Numbered from the stretch's first letter, positions 42,356 to 51,577 are shown. The stretch: 64,000 bases of DNA from Chitinophaga sp. YR573 (GCF_900110995.1 NZ_FOJF01000001.1:2435199-2499198), one strand, 5' to 3'. Notes: generated by a model from the sequence alone, not told the origin. Program-made: numbers and translations.

Positions 42356-42479
42356 GTAAAGAGATCAAGTCAGACCCTTTATGTATATTGGTTAAACCAC
42401 TTTTAATCGGAGTAAAGAGATCAGGTCAACCCCTTTATGGATGTTGGTTAAACCCCTTTTAATCGGGGTAAAGAGACCT
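42356..42479. repeat. 56-base tandem direct repeat, about 2.2 copies
   Basis: Units start GTAAAGAGATCA at 42356 and 42412 and restart as GTAAAGAGACC at 42468. The copies differ at only a few positions. Each unit contains GGTTAAACC and an AATCGG end. It lies just after the receptor terminator, in the convergent gap. The remaining bases 42480-42574 show nothing I can name. Confidence 0.85.
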
Positions 42480-42574
42480 TATTTAATTTCTTGAAAGATT
42501 GAAAGGATAACAAAGGTGCTGGCGAATCTCCTCAACCTTACCTTCAACTTTGAAACCTTACAATCTTGGTATTT

Positions 42575-42895
42575 TTATAGTCCGGCTACTTTGTAAGGCT
42601 GAACTTTTTCTTTCGGTGTTTTACCTTCCCTGATGCTTTGTGTAACCCTTCTCACTACCCAGCTGATAGTAAACGTGGGGATAAAATCGAGCCCCGGAAA
42701 CAGTTCTTCTATAAAGTTGAACACGCCTCCGAAAGCGCCTACACTTCCACCAAACATTTTATAAAATATGATGGCTGATATGGGGGCCCATATCACATCG
42801 CTGGCTTCCCCTAAAACAGGTACCGCGTAGCTTGCACATCCTAACAGGTCCATTAAAATACATGCCCACAAGGCTGGAGTAATTTTTCTTTCCAT
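42575..42895 (-). CDS. Small conserved-looking membrane protein, unknown function
   Basis: 106 residues. The start ATG at 42895 is preceded at five bases by GGAGGT, an unusually good Shine-Dalgarno sequence for this genome. Two to three hydrophobic segments (about 7-28 ALWACILMDLLGCASYAVPV; 35-65) carry small-residue motifs GGSVGAFGGVFNFIEELFPG and DFIPTFTISWVVRR. The C-terminus is basic (KTPKEKVQPYKV). I do not recognise a named family. Confidence 0.7.
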   Translation of the reverse strand: MERKITPALWACILMDLLGCASYAVPVLGEASDVIWAPISAIIFYKMFGGSVGAFGGVFNFIEELFPGLDFIPTFTISWVVRRVTQSIREGKTPKEKVQPYKVAGL

Positions 42896-43160
42896 TTTCA
42901 ACCTCCGCTTTAAGTGTTATAGTATAATATAATCAAATAGCTTACCAAATTCAATGACCAGGGGCTTACGAAGAAGTGTTGGTGCTTACTTTTAAAGTAA
43001 TGATCTGTATTACAGGCTATTAAAAAATGCTGAGTGTATCCGTAAATCCTATAATTATTAAACGTTGTAGTCCATAATAAAGTTACGAAGTATTTAAGAA
43101 GGCAGATGTACGCAAAATTAAAATGCGTAGTTTCACGTATAGAGTATTAAACCAATTAAC

Positions 43161-44054
43161 ATGTCTAACGAAAATTCCCGCCGCGATATGATTAAGAAAG
43201 CCGCTGCTATGGCATTTGCATCCACATCACTGGCCTCTCTTACTAACCGCGTTATGGCCCACGAAACAGCCGTAGAAGAAAAGCTGAAAGGACAGATCAA
43301 CCACTCTGTCTGTGCCTGGTGCTACAATGATATTCCCCTGGAAGATCTCTGCAAAGCAGCCAACCGTATAGGCCTTCAGTCTATAGATCTTCTCGATCCC
43401 AAAGACTTTGCCACCGCCAAAAAGTATGACCTCACCTGCGCCATGGTAGCGTCCATCAACAAAGACTGGGGTATTACCAAAGGCTGGAACCGCGTAGAGC
43501 ATCATGATCAGCTGGTAACCTATTACCAGTACCTGATAGATGAAACCTCCAAAGCCGGATTCCCGCACCTCATCTGTTTTTCCGGTAACCGCGAAGGCCT
43601 GGATGATGAACTGGGACTGAAAAACAGCGCCAGAGGCTTAAAACGCATCATGGATTATGCTGAGAAGAAAAATGTGACCATTGTAATGGAACTGCTGAAC
43701 AGTAAGGTGAATCACCCTGATTATCAATGTGATCATACTTCCTGGGGAGTAGATTTATGCAAAGCGATCGGCTCTGACAGATTTAAGCTGCTGTACGATA
43801 TTTACCATATGCAGATTATGGAAGGAGATGTAATCCATACCATCCGTAACAATCACCAGTATTTCGCTCACTACCACACTGGTGGCGTACCTGGCCGTAA
43901 TGAAATAGACGAAACACAGGAATTATATTACCCGGCTATTATGAAAGCCATTCATGAAACCGGCTTCAAAGGCTTTGTGGCGCAGGAGTTTGTACCTAAA
44001 CGTGCAGATAAACTGGCTTCTCTGAAACAAGGCGTTGAAATCTGTGATATTTAA
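43161..44054 (+). CDS. Tat-exported hydroxypyruvate-isomerase-like TIM-barrel protein
   Basis: The N-terminus SRRDMIKKAAAMAFASTSLAS is a twin-arginine signal. The mature part is a sugar phosphate isomerase/epimerase-type TIM barrel like Hyi: INHSVCAWCYNDIPLEDLCK, GLQSIDLLDPKDF, HLICFSGNREGLDD, VMELLNSKVNHPDYQCDHT, LLYDIYHMQIMEGD, HYHTGGVPGRNEID, FVAQEFVP. Metal-binding Glu, Asp and His residues expected for the family lie in these segments. 297 residues. Substrate unknown. The last codons overlap the convergent acetyltransferase. Confidence 0.87.
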   Translation: MSNENSRRDMIKKAAAMAFASTSLASLTNRVMAHETAVEEKLKGQINHSVCAWCYNDIPLEDLCKAANRIGLQSIDLLDPKDFATAKKYDLTCAMVASINKDWGITKGWNRVEHHDQLVTYYQYLIDETSKAGFPHLICFSGNREGLDDELGLKNSARGLKRIMDYAEKKNVTIVMELLNSKVNHPDYQCDHTSWGVDLCKAIGSDRFKLLYDIYHMQIMEGDVIHTIRNNHQYFAHYHTGGVPGRNEIDETQELYYPAIMKAIHETGFKGFVAQEFVPKRADKLASLKQGVEICDI

Positions 44055-44593
44055 TATTTCCAATCCTCCCTTAACACTCCCATTACCACCATGTCAACAT
44101 ATTGCCCGTGCAATTTGGCATGGTGGCGTAAAACGCCTTCCTTCGCAAACCCCAGTTTGATAGGGATCCTGGAGCTGCGTTCATTCTGCAAAGCAAAATG
44201 AATCTCTACCTTATTCAGTTTTAATGATTCAAAGGCAAAGTTGATCAGCTCCCGGCAACAGGCCACCGCAATCCCTTTCCCCTGGTACTTTTCCGCTATC
44301 CAGTAACCCACTTCTACTTTCTGTAACATATGGTCCCAGCTATGCAGGTCTATCACCCCACATAACTGCCCTTCATACCACATCCCCATGGCAATGGCAT
44401 CCTGGTCTTCTGCCTTACGCAGCATCATTTCTATAAAGCGAAGAGAATGTTCCTCATTGGTATTATAATCTACCCATGGCAGATAGCGACGCAACGTTTT
44501 GCGGGACAGATCAATCAGCGCGTAGAGTACAGGCGCATCTTCAGGTTGTAACTGCCTGAGGGTAATCGAGTCATTAACGGGTAAATCCAGCAT
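44051..44593 (-). CDS. GNAT acetyltransferase, RimJ/RimL type
   Basis: 180 residues. The start at 44593 (MLDLPVNDSITLRQLQPEDA) avoids a leader that would run through the hairpin at 44600. GNAT motif A is VGYWIAEKYQGKGIAVACCR, followed by LNKVEIHFALQNERSSRIPI and LGFAKEGVLRHHAKLHGQYVD, as in protein N-terminal acetyltransferases of the RimJ/L group. No signal peptide. Substrate unknown. Confidence 0.88.
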   Translation of the reverse strand: MLDLPVNDSITLRQLQPEDAPVLYALIDLSRKTLRRYLPWVDYNTNEEHSLRFIEMMLRKAEDQDAIAMGMWYEGQLCGVIDLHSWDHMLQKVEVGYWIAEKYQGKGIAVACCRELINFAFESLKLNKVEIHFALQNERSSRIPIKLGFAKEGVLRHHAKLHGQYVDMVVMGVLREDWKY

Positions 44594-44599
44594 AAGAAA

Positions 44600-44634
44600 A
44601 GGTTTGATGCCGCCCTTCAGCAAACATCAAACCT
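44600..44634 (-). terminator. Terminator after lipoprotein gene
   Basis: Ten-base perfect stem AGGTTTGATG/CATCAAACCT with a 15-base loop. Read on the minus strand it is followed by TTTTCTTATG, i.e. it ends just before the acetyltransferase start. Confidence 0.72.
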
Positions 44635-44650
44635 CAAAAATAACAAAATA

Positions 44651-45271
44651 CTAACTCTTTGCGATCAGCTGTTGCTTCTGCAGGTCCTTCACGATCTGAC
44701 GGGCATACAGGTAAGCCTGTCTGTAAGCTGTTGGCGGATCAACGGAATCGCTCTCCGCATTGTACAGCAGCTTCTTTTCATTCAGATCGTACAAATTGGC
44801 TTCCCACTGGTATCTTATATTTACCTGGTAGTAACCCGGACCATACATTCCACCATACCATCCCCTGTAATAAGGCATTCCATAATAAGGATACCCATAA
44901 TTCGGCACATAACTTCTCTGCCGTGATTTGTCCACCATCGCTACTGTCATTACCTGCGCAACATCACTGTTCCGGTATTTCTGCAGTGCGGCCTTTTCGT
45001 CATCTTTCCCGTTCATCGCATTATCCGGACCATAAGTGGCAAATGCAGATACTGCATTATACCCCTCTTTCTTTAGTTCGGATACGAGATTGTCTTCCAT
45101 TAAAATACGCAGTTTACGCTCCTGTTTAGGCACCAGCGCAACCACCATAATCTTTTTATCCGGCTGTAATTTGGCGTCCGGTGTTTTCCAGGATGAAGTG
45201 AGCCTGGTACTTTTACACGCAGCCATTGATAGCAGACAGATTGCCATTATAAATAACCCTGACTTTTTCAT
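44651..45271 (-). CDS. Exported lipoprotein, DUF4136-like
   Basis: 206 residues. The lipoprotein signal ends LLSMAAC (Cys19). The mature part opens KSTRLTSSWKTPDAKL, then KIMVVALVPKQERKLRILME and a Tyr/Gly-rich loop (about 127-150: YVPNYGYPYYGMPYYRGW), then QVNIRYQWEANLYDLNEKKL and a C-terminal helix with ARQIVKDLQKQQLI. The pattern recalls DUF4136-type lipoproteins; function unknown. It is followed by a hairpin terminator. Confidence 0.75.
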   Translation of the reverse strand: MKKSGLFIMAICLLSMAACKSTRLTSSWKTPDAKLQPDKKIMVVALVPKQERKLRILMEDNLVSELKKEGYNAVSAFATYGPDNAMNGKDDEKAALQKYRNSDVAQVMTVAMVDKSRQRSYVPNYGYPYYGMPYYRGWYGGMYGPGYYQVNIRYQWEANLYDLNEKKLLYNAESDSVDPPTAYRQAYLYARQIVKDLQKQQLIAKS

Positions 45272-45374
45272 ATACCCTCCGTTTAACTATTTGTTAGACG
45301 TAGAAAATTGCGAAGAGTTACATGAGATCAGAAGGAATTAACATTTCTTTGAGGATCAATGGTATACAATAAAA

Positions 45375-45405
45375 AACGGGCTGCAACGTTGTGTCGCAGC
45401 CCGTT
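45375..45405 (-). terminator. Bidirectional-looking terminator after mqnC
   Basis: Ten-base perfect stem AACGGGCTGC/GCAGCCCGTT with an 11-base loop, A-run on the left (T-run on the minus strand) and AAAAA on the right, 15 bases after the mqnC stop. Confidence 0.85.
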
Positions 45406-45420
45406 AAAAAAGTTACTATA

Positions 45421-46545
45421 TCAATAGTTAATTACCTGTTCCTGTATGCCTGCCGGAATCTCACGGAATTCGTACAGCTGCGTGCGCAACTGTGGTTCAA
45501 AACCAGCCTCTCTGATAGCTTCCTGCATAGAACGATAGGTGAAACGGTGAGGAGCACCCGCCGCACTTACCACATTTTCCTCGATCATGATAGATCCGAA
45601 GTCATTCGCACCTGCACGAAGACAGATCTGTGCTACCTGTTTACCTACTGTTAACCAGGATGCCTGGATATTCTTGATATTAGGCAGCATGATCCGGCTC
45701 ATAGCGATCATGCGGATATATTCTTCTGAAGTAGTCATGTTATGTACACCACGGATACGGGACAGCAATGTATCCACGTCCTGGAAGGTCCAGGGGATAA
45801 AGGCAGTGAACCCGTAATGTCCTTCCGGTTTCTCGCTCTGCACCTGGCGGATAGCTGCAAAGTGTTCAAAACGCTCCATCAGGGTTTCTACGTGACCAAA
45901 CATCATGGTGGCAGAAGACGCGATATTCAGCTTATGTGCCGCCCTCATTACATCCAGCCATTCCTGTGCACCACATTTACCTTTGGAGATCAGCCTGCGT
46001 ACACGGTCGTTCAGTATTTCCGCACCGGCACCTGGTAAGCTGTTCATACCGGCATCCTTCAGCGCTTGCAGCACTTCAATATGGGTACTCTTTTCCAGTT
46101 TGGTGATATGCGCTACTTCCGGGGGCCCGAGCGTATGCAGTTTAAGGGTGGGGTATAGCTCCTTCAGCGTCCTGAAGGTGTCCACATAAAATTTAAGACC
46201 CAGGTCCGGATGATGACCACCCTGCAATAACAGCTGGTCTCCACCGAACTTCAGCGTCTCTTCTATTTTCCGCTTGTATTCGTCTATGGTGGTAATGTAT
46301 GCATCTGCATGCCCCGGGATACGGTAGAAGTTGCAGAATTTACAATTGGCGGTGCAGACGTTCGTGGTATTCACGTTACGGTCTATCTGCCAGGTAACTT
46401 TTCCATGTGGCACCTGCTGCTTGCGCAACTCATCTGCAATATGCATCAGCTCTGTAAGTGGAGCTTTTTCAAACAGATATATCCCTTCTTCCGGTGATAG
46501 CCACTCAAAGTTCAGTGCTTTGCTATATAGTTCTTTCAGTTCCAT
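45421..46545 (-). CDS. mqnC: Cyclic dehypoxanthinyl futalosine synthase
   Basis: Radical SAM enzyme of the futalosine menaquinone route. The cluster motif is CTANCKFCNFYR (C64, C68, C71). The C-terminal signature RAGANDFGSIMIEENVVSAA distinguishes MqnC from MqnE. 374 residues from the ATG at 46545; a perfect TACCTTTG element sits six bases before it. Menaquinone would feed the cbb3 respiratory chain encoded in the window. Other mqn genes are not present here. Confidence 0.92.
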   Translation of the reverse strand: MELKELYSKALNFEWLSPEEGIYLFEKAPLTELMHIADELRKQQVPHGKVTWQIDRNVNTTNVCTANCKFCNFYRIPGHADAYITTIDEYKRKIEETLKFGGDQLLLQGGHHPDLGLKFYVDTFRTLKELYPTLKLHTLGPPEVAHITKLEKSTHIEVLQALKDAGMNSLPGAGAEILNDRVRRLISKGKCGAQEWLDVMRAAHKLNIASSATMMFGHVETLMERFEHFAAIRQVQSEKPEGHYGFTAFIPWTFQDVDTLLSRIRGVHNMTTSEEYIRMIAMSRIMLPNIKNIQASWLTVGKQVAQICLRAGANDFGSIMIEENVVSAAGAPHRFTYRSMQEAIREAGFEPQLRTQLYEFREIPAGIQEQVINY

Positions 46546-46551
46546 GATAAA

Positions 46552-46559
46552 CAAAGGTA
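46552..46559 (-). promoter_or_regulatory. -7 promoter element TACCTTTG for mqnC
   Basis: Perfect TAnnTTTG on the minus strand, six bases before the ATG, implying a leaderless or nearly leaderless transcript. Confidence 0.58.
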
Positions 46560-46625
46560 GGAAAAAACAAAATCCACAATACCCTGCATTTTTAATGTTA
46601 ATTTTAGATTGACCTATTTATACGT

Positions 46626-47852
46626 ATGCAAAAAGCAACACTGTTAAAGCACTGTTGGTTATTCTTATTGGCCATCGCCTCATTCCACGTAGCAACTGCA
46701 CAATCTTCACGTTCCAAAGCAGCCACTACCGAAGGTGTGTTAATTTCACGCTTCGCATTTCATCAGTATTACGGTGGAGTAGTGGTTATTCAGGCTCAGT
46801 TAAAAGGATATCCTGATACCCTCCAGTTTATTCTGGATACCGGCAGCGCCGGCATATCCCTGGACACCAATACCTGTTTACGCCTGGGCATTCCGCTCAT
46901 CCCCACAGATAAGATCGTTCGGGGCGTCGGCGGCTCCAAGAAAGTGGCCTTTGCCATGAATCATACCCTGCAGATGCCCGGACTGGAAGTAGACAGCCTC
47001 AATTTCCACATCAACGACTACGAACTGATTAGCCAGGTATATGGCCTTCAGGTAGATGGCATCATGGGTTACAGTATCCTGAGCCGTTACACTGTACAGA
47101 TAGACTACGATACCGAAACCATCGCAATCTATACCAAAGGCAACTTCAACTATCCAAAAGGCGGACTGCTGATGCATCCTTCCCTTACTTTAATTCCTAT
47201 TGTCAGCGCAGAACTCCGCAACGGCAAAGCCCAGCGGAATACCCGTTATTATTTTGATACCGGTGCCGGCATGTGCCTGCTGCTCTCCAAACAGTTTGTA
47301 CAGGACAGCACCATATTGTCTTCCCGCAAAAAGCAGCGGAAAGTAATCCAGACAGAAGCCCAGGGACTGGGAGGGAAGATGACCATGGATATCACTACCA
47401 TACAGGAATTCAAACTGGGCACTTTCTCCTTCCGTAATGTTCCCGTTTACCTTTTCGATGATGTAAGCAATATCACTGCTTACCCTTTCCTGGGTGGAAT
47501 GGTAGGAAATGATCTCCTGCGCCGTTTTAACCTGTTCATCAATTACGAGAAAAAGGAAATTTACATGGTCCCCAACACTCATTACCGGGATCCATTTGAT
47601 TATTCCTATACCGGATTGATTATTTATCTGATAGATGGACAGGTTGAGATTACCGATATCATCAAAGGCTCTCCGGCAGAAAAGGCGGGGTTCAGAAAAG
47701 GGGATAAGATCATCGCTATCAACAATAATATCAGTTCCAACCTGCAGCTTTACCGCGATCTGCTTAAAAACGTTGGCACCCGGCCTACTATATTGTTAAT
47801 GCGCGATAAAGAACTGCTCCTAAAAAAAATACAGATTAAAAGCATATTATAG
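46626..47852 (+). CDS. Exported aspartyl protease with PDZ domain
   Basis: 408 residues. Signal peptide (cut near HVATAQ), then two retropepsin-like halves with catalytic Asp in FILDTGSAG (D71) and YYFDTGAGM (D211), each followed by the hydrophobic GGxxGxD/L turn (IMGYSILS, MVGNDLLRRF). A PDZ domain follows (about 318-405: GSPAEKAGFRKGDKIIAINN). Both active-site Asp are present in one chain, so it can be active as a monomer. Substrate unknown. A second, related gene follows 45 bases later. Confidence 0.85.
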   Translation: MQKATLLKHCWLFLLAIASFHVATAQSSRSKAATTEGVLISRFAFHQYYGGVVVIQAQLKGYPDTLQFILDTGSAGISLDTNTCLRLGIPLIPTDKIVRGVGGSKKVAFAMNHTLQMPGLEVDSLNFHINDYELISQVYGLQVDGIMGYSILSRYTVQIDYDTETIAIYTKGNFNYPKGGLLMHPSLTLIPIVSAELRNGKAQRNTRYYFDTGAGMCLLLSKQFVQDSTILSSRKKQRKVIQTEAQGLGGKMTMDITTIQEFKLGTFSFRNVPVYLFDDVSNITAYPFLGGMVGNDLLRRFNLFINYEKKEIYMVPNTHYRDPFDYSYTGLIIYLIDGQVEITDIIKGSPAEKAGFRKGDKIIAINNNISSNLQLYRDLLKNVGTRPTILLMRDKELLLKKIQIKSIL

Positions 47853-47897
47853 CCGGGTGAAATAATACATTGCACTTTCTTTCGTTTGATCTGTAAT

Positions 47898-48803
47898 GTG
47901 AAAAAATACCTTGCTTTTATACTAATCTGCCTGCCGGCACTCGTATCTGCCCAGGATGGCACCAACTCAAAAGTGGTGGCAACACTCCCATTTCGTATAT
48001 ACGACAGGTATTTAATCATTCCGGCAACCGTTACCACTTCTATAGATACACTTCATTTTATTTTTGATACCGGTGCGGAAATCACTACCCTTAACCAGGA
48101 AACAGCCAAAACACTGAAACTGGAAAGTACAGAAATATCGGGCATGAGTGGCACCGATGATATAGTGATAAACGTCCCTACTGCTACTATCAGCTTATTA
48201 TACCTCTCCAAAACCAGGATCCCTTTTGTAAAAGTATACCTGGAAAAACTGACACAGTTCCGTGATAGTCCCGTTCCCATAGACGGCATCCTGGGAGTAG
48301 ACATGTTAAAGACTTTCGTGGTAACCATCGATTACGAACATCAGCAGTTACTTTTATACCGTGCCGGCAAAACACCGGCTGAAGTAAAAGGTAAACGCAT
48401 GCCCATGGCCCTTAATTTCAAAACCCCGGCCATAGAAGCCATGATTTCGCTCCCGGATGGCAGTACGCTGGGTAGCCGCTTCCACTTTATTTCCGGTGGA
48501 GAATACGGTATCCTGTTCAACTATCCCTACGTAGAGAAATATCATCTCAATACCACATTACCTGTTTTGAATACGGATAAGGTACAGGACCTCTTCAAAG
48601 TACTCACCTATACAAATGTCACTATTCCTTTCCTGGCAATGGGTGCATACCGTGTAGAACAGGTACCGGCAAGCTATTCCCCGGATGTGAACGATGCCGG
48701 TTCCATGTCCGAAGTGGCCGGTTCCATTGGGTATTTTGTATGGAAACAGTTCCGTACCATCACCATCAATTACAACGAAAAAGAGATCTTCCTCGAAAAA
48801 TAA
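47898..48803 (+). CDS. Exported retropepsin-like protein with one intact active site
   Basis: 301 residues. No ATG fits: GTG at 47898 gives a clean signal peptide (KKYLAFILICLPALVSAQ); TTG at 47886 is the alternative, and the ATG at 47896 reads straight into a stop. The first half keeps FIFDTGAEIT (D57) and GILGVDMLKTF. In the second half the equivalent of DTG is FISGGEYG, so the Asp is lost. There is no PDZ domain. It is related to the preceding gene and probably a duplicate partner; activity would require dimerisation or may be absent. Confidence 0.8.
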   Translation: MKKYLAFILICLPALVSAQDGTNSKVVATLPFRIYDRYLIIPATVTTSIDTLHFIFDTGAEITTLNQETAKTLKLESTEISGMSGTDDIVINVPTATISLLYLSKTRIPFVKVYLEKLTQFRDSPVPIDGILGVDMLKTFVVTIDYEHQQLLLYRAGKTPAEVKGKRMPMALNFKTPAIEAMISLPDGSTLGSRFHFISGGEYGILFNYPYVEKYHLNTTLPVLNTDKVQDLFKVLTYTNVTIPFLAMGAYRVEQVPASYSPDVNDAGSMSEVAGSIGYFVWKQFRTITINYNEKEIFLEK

Positions 48804-48892
48804 TAGTCTCATAATTATCCTCCTATTTCCTTTTCGCCCATTCTCCCTTAGTTTTAATAACTTGCAATTCTCATAAACAGGAAAAGAGGAAT

Positions 48893-50131
48893 ATGATCCA
48901 TTACAATAAATTCACCCTGGCAAACGGCCTTCGCGTAATTGTGCATGAAGATCACACCACTCCTATGGCTGTGGTAAACGTGATGTATGATGTGGGTGCA
49001 AGAGATGAAGACCCAAACAAGACCGGCTTTGCGCATTTGTTCGAACACCTGATGTTTGGTGGTTCTGTAAACATCCCGGACTACGATGAGCCGCTGCAGA
49101 TGGCAGGTGGCGAAAACAATGCCTTTACGACCAGCGATCTTACCAACTATTACATAACTCTTCCGGCAGAAAATATTGAAACGGCCTTCTGGCTGGAAAG
49201 CGACCGTATGCTGTCGCTTGCTTTTGATGAAAAAAGCCTGGACGTACAACGTAAAGTGGTAAGTGAAGAGTTCAAGGAACATTACATCAACAAGCCCTAT
49301 GGTGATGTATGGCACAAAATGCGCGACCTGGCCTACTCTACCCATCCCTACAAATGGATGACTATCGGTAAAGATCTGTCGCATATTGAAGATGCCAAAC
49401 TAGAAGATGTGAAAGCATTTTTCTTCAAATATTACCGCCCGGTAAATGCTATCCTCGTAGTAGGAGGGCCTGTAACACCGGAACAGGTAAAAACACTGGC
49501 AGAAAAATGGTTCGGGGATATTCCTTCCGGAGAAAAGCTCCCACGCAAATTGCCCGTAGAGCCCAAACAGACGGCTGCTCATAAACTGGAAGTAAAAGCC
49601 AGTGTACCACTGGATGCGCTGTATAAATGTTACCACATGCCCGGCCGTGTGGAAAAACAATACTATGCAGTAGATCTCATCTCAGACATACTGGGTGGTG
49701 GCGCTTCTTCCCGCCTCAACCAGGTGCTGGTAAAAGAGAAGAAACTATTCAGCAACATCGATTGTTATCACTTCGGCACCCTGGACGCCGGCCTGCTGAC
49801 CATAGAAGGCAAACTGGTGAAAGGTGTAAAAATGAAGGATGCAGAAAAAGCTGTTCAGATAGAGATCGATAAAATACAACAGGAAATTATTCCGGAAAGA
49901 GAACTCCAGAAGGTGAAGAACCGCGTGGAAAGCATGCTGGCCTTTGAAGATATGGAACTGTTGAACCGCGCCAATAACCTTGCATTTTATGAACTGATGG
50001 GTGATGCAGAACTCATGAATAAAGAGTTTAGCAACTATGAAGCTATCACTACAGAAGACCTGCACAGGGAAGCTCAACAACTGTTCGACGAGAAAAATTC
50101 CAATACTATTTACTATTACGCGGATAAATAA
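48893..50131 (+). CDS. M16 zinc peptidase, catalytic subunit
   Basis: 412 residues with inverted zinc motif HLFEHLMF (H48, E51, H52) and the downstream Glu in VVSEEFKEH. The C-terminal half has the LuxS/MPP-like fold. It lacks the Arg/Tyr pair usually found in the partner subunit. No signal peptide is visible, so it acts in the cytoplasm or is exported by an unseen route. The partner gene follows 29 bases later; together they form the usual M16 heterodimer. Confidence 0.9.
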   Translation: MIHYNKFTLANGLRVIVHEDHTTPMAVVNVMYDVGARDEDPNKTGFAHLFEHLMFGGSVNIPDYDEPLQMAGGENNAFTTSDLTNYYITLPAENIETAFWLESDRMLSLAFDEKSLDVQRKVVSEEFKEHYINKPYGDVWHKMRDLAYSTHPYKWMTIGKDLSHIEDAKLEDVKAFFFKYYRPVNAILVVGGPVTPEQVKTLAEKWFGDIPSGEKLPRKLPVEPKQTAAHKLEVKASVPLDALYKCYHMPGRVEKQYYAVDLISDILGGGASSRLNQVLVKEKKLFSNIDCYHFGTLDAGLLTIEGKLVKGVKMKDAEKAVQIEIDKIQQEIIPERELQKVKNRVESMLAFEDMELLNRANNLAFYELMGDAELMNKEFSNYEAITTEDLHREAQQLFDEKNSNTIYYYADK

Positions 50132-50160
50132 TCCGGGTAAATAACTATTCAAATAGATTA

Positions 50161-51444
50161 ATGATAAATCGGAAAATTGCCCCTCAGATAAAGGATGCCG
50201 TAGATTTCGACATTACGCTGAAACCTTGTGAGAAATTCACCCTGGATAACGGTATTCCTGTTTACGTAGTGAAGTCCGATGAACAGGATACACTACAGCT
50301 TGAAATGGTTTTTCCCGGCGGTAGCTGGTTCGAAACGGAGAACCTGGTAGCTTCTGCTGCCAATTTCCTCATGAAGAACGGAAGCAGTAAACGTTCTGCC
50401 CTGGAAATAAACGAAAGTATTGATTATCATGGTGCTTACCTGAACCGTAACAGCCACCATGAGACTGCAACATATACCCTTCATTGCCTCACCAAACACC
50501 TTACGCAGCTGTTACCAGTGCTGCAGGAAGTGATCCTGGACCCCATCTTTTCTGAAGAGGAACTGGCTACTTTCCAGCAGAACATGAAGCAACGCCTGGC
50601 TGTAAACCTGCAGAAATGTGATTTCGTAGCGAACAGACATATTGATAAATACCTGTTCGGCGAGTTTCATCCTTATGGCAGAGTGAGTAACATGGAAGCA
50701 TATGATGCTTTGCAGACGCAAACATTACACGCCTTCTACAAGCGGCATTATACTTACAATAACTGCAAAATATTTGTAGCAGGAAACCTGCCCGCAAACA
50801 TGATTGCGCTTCTCAACCAATACTTTGGTACTACCAAATGGAATGGAGAAAGCACTATTGTAAGGGCGCCGCTGCCAATCTTACCGGCCGAAGAAAAGAA
50901 GTTCCGCATTTTTAATGATGAAAACGGCGTACAGGGTGCGGTGCGTGTAGCACGTCATTTCCCTAACCGTTATCATCCGGATTTCTCTAAGATGCTGGTA
51001 CTGAATACTATATTTGGTGGTTACTTTGGCTCCCGCCTGATGAGCAATATCAGGGAAGAAAAAGGATACACCTATGGCATCTCTTCACAGATCTATAATT
51101 TCCGTCAGACCAGTGCGATTAACATCCACACAGAGGCAGGACGCGATGTTTGTGAGGCGACTATCAAAGAGATCTATAAGGAACTGCACACCTTACAGCA
51201 GGAAGAAGTACCTGAAGAGGAACTGCACCTGGTAAGGAACTTTATGATAGGCTCTATCCTGGGCGACCTGGATGGTGCTTTCCAGATCATTCAACGCTGG
51301 AAAAATCTGATCCTCAATGATCTGGACGAAAACTATTTCTACAATAATATCCGTACCATTAAGACGATTACGGCTGGAGAACTGCAACAACTTGCACAGC
51401 AATACTTTACACCGGAAGACTTCTACGAGCTGGTAGTGATATAG
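50161..51444 (+). CDS. M16 peptidase, non-catalytic partner subunit
   Basis: 427 residues, M16 fold without HxxEH (the corresponding helix reads ANFLMKNGSS). It retains the C-terminal Arg/Tyr region YFGSRLMSNIREEKGYTYGI that completes the substrate site of the partner. Operonic with the catalytic gene. A terminator follows at 51495. Confidence 0.9.
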   Translation: MINRKIAPQIKDAVDFDITLKPCEKFTLDNGIPVYVVKSDEQDTLQLEMVFPGGSWFETENLVASAANFLMKNGSSKRSALEINESIDYHGAYLNRNSHHETATYTLHCLTKHLTQLLPVLQEVILDPIFSEEELATFQQNMKQRLAVNLQKCDFVANRHIDKYLFGEFHPYGRVSNMEAYDALQTQTLHAFYKRHYTYNNCKIFVAGNLPANMIALLNQYFGTTKWNGESTIVRAPLPILPAEEKKFRIFNDENGVQGAVRVARHFPNRYHPDFSKMLVLNTIFGGYFGSRLMSNIREEKGYTYGISSQIYNFRQTSAINIHTEAGRDVCEATIKEIYKELHTLQQEEVPEEELHLVRNFMIGSILGDLDGAFQIIQRWKNLILNDLDENYFYNNIRTIKTITAGELQQLAQQYFTPEDFYELVVI

Positions 51445-51494
51445 TTATCAAGTGACAAAATAATCTGATAGTAATATAATTAAAAGGATACGCT

Positions 51495-51539
51495 AAAATG
51501 CCAGTCTGCAGCCCTTCGGGAGCTTCTGACTGGCATTTT
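51495..51539 (+). terminator. Rho-independent terminator after M16 pair
   Basis: Twelve-base perfect stem AAAATGCCAGTC/GACTGGCATTTT around a loop that can form an inner GCCC/GGGAGC mini-hairpin; it ends in TTTT. Confidence 0.8.
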
Positions 51540-51577
51540 CACATATATAGTCAATTTATGATATTGTGTTATTTGAC

